Positions 6,680 through 8,122 of a stretch of DNA of 8,122 bases are shown one piece after another. This DNA is from an uncultured Legionella sp. GTDB lineage: Bacteria; Pseudomonadota; Gammaproteobacteria; Legionellales; Legionellaceae. The stretch's first letter is position 1. Each line of letters starts with the position of its first letter. The notes beneath the pieces were generated by a model. The model ran no database searches and was not told where the DNA came from. It saw only the letters and a list, made by a program, of their open reading frames with translations. A program made the translations under genes and the position numbers. The DNA lies in contig CAISKC010000316.1 of the NCBI GenBank assembly GCA_903885895.1, forward strand, positions 1 through 8,122. The letters are read 5' to 3'.

Positions 6680-8066
6680 AGTACCCAAGTACAAATTTAA
6701 ATTGTTCTATACCATCAGCACTACGTTGTACTGCACTTCTGTTTTCTATATACGTTAAATAACCCGAAAATGTTACAAAATTCGGTGGTGAAATAGCTAA
6801 TAAAACTCTGGTTGCTCTTGAAGTTAGCCCAAGCAAGAGTTGATTTAAAACGTATTCTCCTACTGTATTTATTACACTAATAGTGTTGTTTTCAATATTA
6901 AAGTAAACAACTTTAGCTGAAAATAGAACATTCCCATTTGTATCTACTTGCTGTATGATTTCGTCTGTTACGTAGCTACCAGGTCCTGGTGCAACAATAA
7001 TTGATGTTGTTGTATTATATATATTAGAATTAGCCGGGTTAGGGGCTACAGTTTGAGCCGTTGGATTAACTAAAAGTCCAATTTGATGATAAGCAATTGT
7101 AGTTGGTATAAGTCCATTTTCATCCCCATTAAATTGAATTGAATACATCACATTGCTACAACCCAAATCCGCAATAGGGTCAAAACCGTGGCCACCAACA
7201 GGAGACACCGGTGCTATTGCACTTGCAGATATTCCCTGAGCTGATATAATTGAAACTGTTGCATATGTATAATTTGAACCTGGATTGGTAATTGTAATAT
7301 CTGTGATTCTTCCTTCATCGTCAACTTGTGATGCATTTACAGTTGCTGTTGCACCAACTCCATCACCATTTATTTTTACTACAACTGGTATTGATCCTGG
7401 ATTATAGTTAAAGCCTGGATTAGTAATAATAATGGCATCAATACCGCCAGAACCATAAGAGTTTTGTGAGGGTAATGGATTTGGTACATTATATCCTAAT
7501 GGTACAGGCATCCAATTTTTATCCATAAAGGTTGTTTTTAAACCTTTATCAATCGTGTACAGGTATTTCCATTTATAACCATCAACACCTTCATAAACAT
7601 TGAATGTATTGTATTGTCCTGGTTGGAAATATGGTTGAGCAGTTGTCGCGGTTCCTATTGCTCCATTACTTAAGCACTTAAAAACTTGATCATATTGATT
7701 TCTAACATAAAAATTTTGCAGAAAAAACCCATTTGAATCTTTTGCAAACATATCTACTGTATCTTGATAGTAATTATATATAGTATTAGGAGACCAATCA
7801 ACACGATTAACTACCGGACAAATATCACCAGAAGTTATTTGCTTAACTGCAAATATATTCTTAAAAACTTGTTTAATTGATTGCTGATCTTGTTGCGGTG
7901 CTGGCGGATTTGCATCGTCCGGCCATGGATCAACACTGGCTAAAAAACAATAAGTTGTCTGAAATAATATTTGTTTTGTGGGAGGAAGAACCGCAACAGG
8001 ACTATAATAATCCTGTGTTACTGATGCAATCCCTGCGTTGTATGTTAGTAAGTTTTGATTTGCCAT
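6678..8066 (-). CDS. 8: T4 gp8-like baseplate wedge protein
   Basis: Encodes 462 aa. In T4, gp8 is a wedge subunit of the contractile-tail baseplate. The order of conserved blocks matches T4 gp8 as I recall it: an N-terminal ILFQTTYCFLASVDPWPDD block (residues 33-51; T4 has IFITFGRSEPW), VVNRVDW (85-91; T4 VIPRRDW), FKCLSN (129-134; T4 YRCLD), DGYKWKYLYTID (162-173; T4 DGYVWEYLFEIP), WMPVPLG (185-191), and a C-terminal YIENRSAVQRSADGIEQFKF (439-458; T4 YMENRPPI...EINILF). T4 gp8 is 334 aa; the excess here is mostly a Gly/Asn-rich block at about residues 205-288 holding two beta-repeat units, before SPVGGHGFDP and IAYHQIGLL, which resemble cyanophage gp8 proteins. The start is fixed by an in-frame TAG two codons upstream (8072-8070). 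No strong Shine-Dalgarno is visible. The stop is followed after 9 bases by the next gene. Confidence 0.88.
   Translation of the reverse strand: MANQNLLTYNAGIASVTQDYYSPVAVLPPTKQILFQTTYCFLASVDPWPDDANPPAPQQDQQSIKQVFKNIFAVKQITSGDICPVVNRVDWSPNTIYNYYQDTVDMFAKDSNGFFLQNFYVRNQYDQVFKCLSNGAIGTATTAQPYFQPGQYNTFNVYEGVDGYKWKYLYTIDKGLKTTFMDKNWMPVPLGYNVPNPLPSQNSYGSGGIDAIIITNPGFNYNPGSIPVVVKINGDGVGATATVNASQVDDEGRITDITITNPGSNYTYATVSIISAQGISASAIAPVSPVGGHGFDPIADLGCSNVMYSIQFNGDENGLIPTTIAYHQIGLLVNPTAQTVAPNPANSNIYNTTTSIIVAPGPGSYVTDEIIQQVDTNGNVLFSAKVVYFNIENNTISVINTVGEYVLNQLLLGLTSRATRVLLAISPPNFVTFSGYLTYIENRSAVQRSADGIEQFKFVLGY
7203..7454 (-). repeat. Two tandem Gly/Asn-rich beta-repeat units inside the gp8-like gene
   Basis: Residues 205-288 of the gp8-like protein contain two related units. 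The first is IIITNPGFNYNPGSIPVVV followed by a GDGVGATATVN segment. The second is ITITNPGSNYTYATVSI followed by QGISASAIAPV. Both follow the pattern I-x-I-T-N-P-G-x-N-Y, then a strand, then a small-residue Gly/Ala strand. This is a common repeat in aquatic phage structural proteins and is absent from T4 gp8 as I recall it. The similarity is at protein level; the DNA copies are diverged. Confidence 0.7.
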
Positions 8067-8079
8067 GTTCTATTTATGT

Positions 8080-8122
8080 TTAAGATCCGACTCTGATGAT
8101 ACCAAAATTCAAATTTATTGTG
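8080..8122 (-). CDS. 3' end of an upstream gene (partial), probably a baseplate or other virion gene
   Basis: Only the last 13 codons and a TAA stop (8082-8080) are inside the window; the gene enters from the right edge. The reading frame gives the C-terminus TINLNFGIIRVGS. One other frame closes at once at a TAA. The remaining frame stays open here and runs on into the start of the gp8-like gene before stopping, so the choice of frame rests on the natural-looking tail and the short 13-base gap to the next start. The product cannot be identified from 13 residues. In T4-like phages the gene before gene 8 encodes another baseplate wedge component (gp6 or gp7), so that is the positional guess. 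Confidence 0.5.
   Translation of the reverse strand, partial: TINLNFGIIRVGS

Noticed and set aside
8071..8078. CATAAATA on the minus strand just before the gp8-like gene, one base from the T4 late box
   Set aside because: It ends only 4 bases before the start codon, so initiation at the usual distance would remove or abolish the leader; in AT-rich sequence it is likely a chance match.
7877..8083. Open frame of 68 codons on the plus strand
   Set aside because: It is antisense to the N-terminal part of the gp8-like gene, which is supported by family motifs; there is no ribosome binding site and no recognisable product.

Overview
The window is a late structural module of a tailed phage with a contractile, T4-type tail. 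All coding lies on the minus strand and reads from right to left. DNA is AT-rich throughout, and the proteins are rich in Ser, Thr, Asn and Gly with few Cys, as in aquatic T4-like phages of the cyanophage/pelagiphage type. I cannot name the host. The baseplate gp8 homologue and the large DUF4815-type virion protein are the diagnostic genes. There are no RNA genes, insertion sequences or CRISPR arrays, and no credible plus-strand gene.

Layout in transcription order. (1) 8122-8080: last 13 codons of an upstream gene running off the right edge, probably another baseplate gene by position. (2) 8066-6678: gp8-type baseplate wedge protein, 462 aa, with an extra beta-repeat block in its middle. (3) 6668-1707: 1653-aa DUF4815-type virion protein. 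It carries the conserved N-terminal and central blocks of the cyanophage family, then an apparently added beta-sandwich (binding-type) domain, a Gly/Pro-rich tract and a hydrophobic Ala/Val tail. (4) 1653-1: a gene open at the left edge, 551 codons without a stop, easy to miss because its end lies outside the window. It carries the DPxAQTF block and following blocks that, as I recall the family, normally form the C-terminal half of the same polypeptide as (3).

The genes are tightly packed: gaps are 13, 9 and 53 bases. Only the last gap has room for regulation, and it holds a T4-late-promoter-like TATAAAAA and a good ribosome binding site. Together the products would build the baseplate wedge and its peripheral, probably host-contacting structures. 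The most interesting point is that a normally continuous structural protein appears to be divided into two genes, with a new putative adhesin module and a hydrophobic tail sitting at the break.
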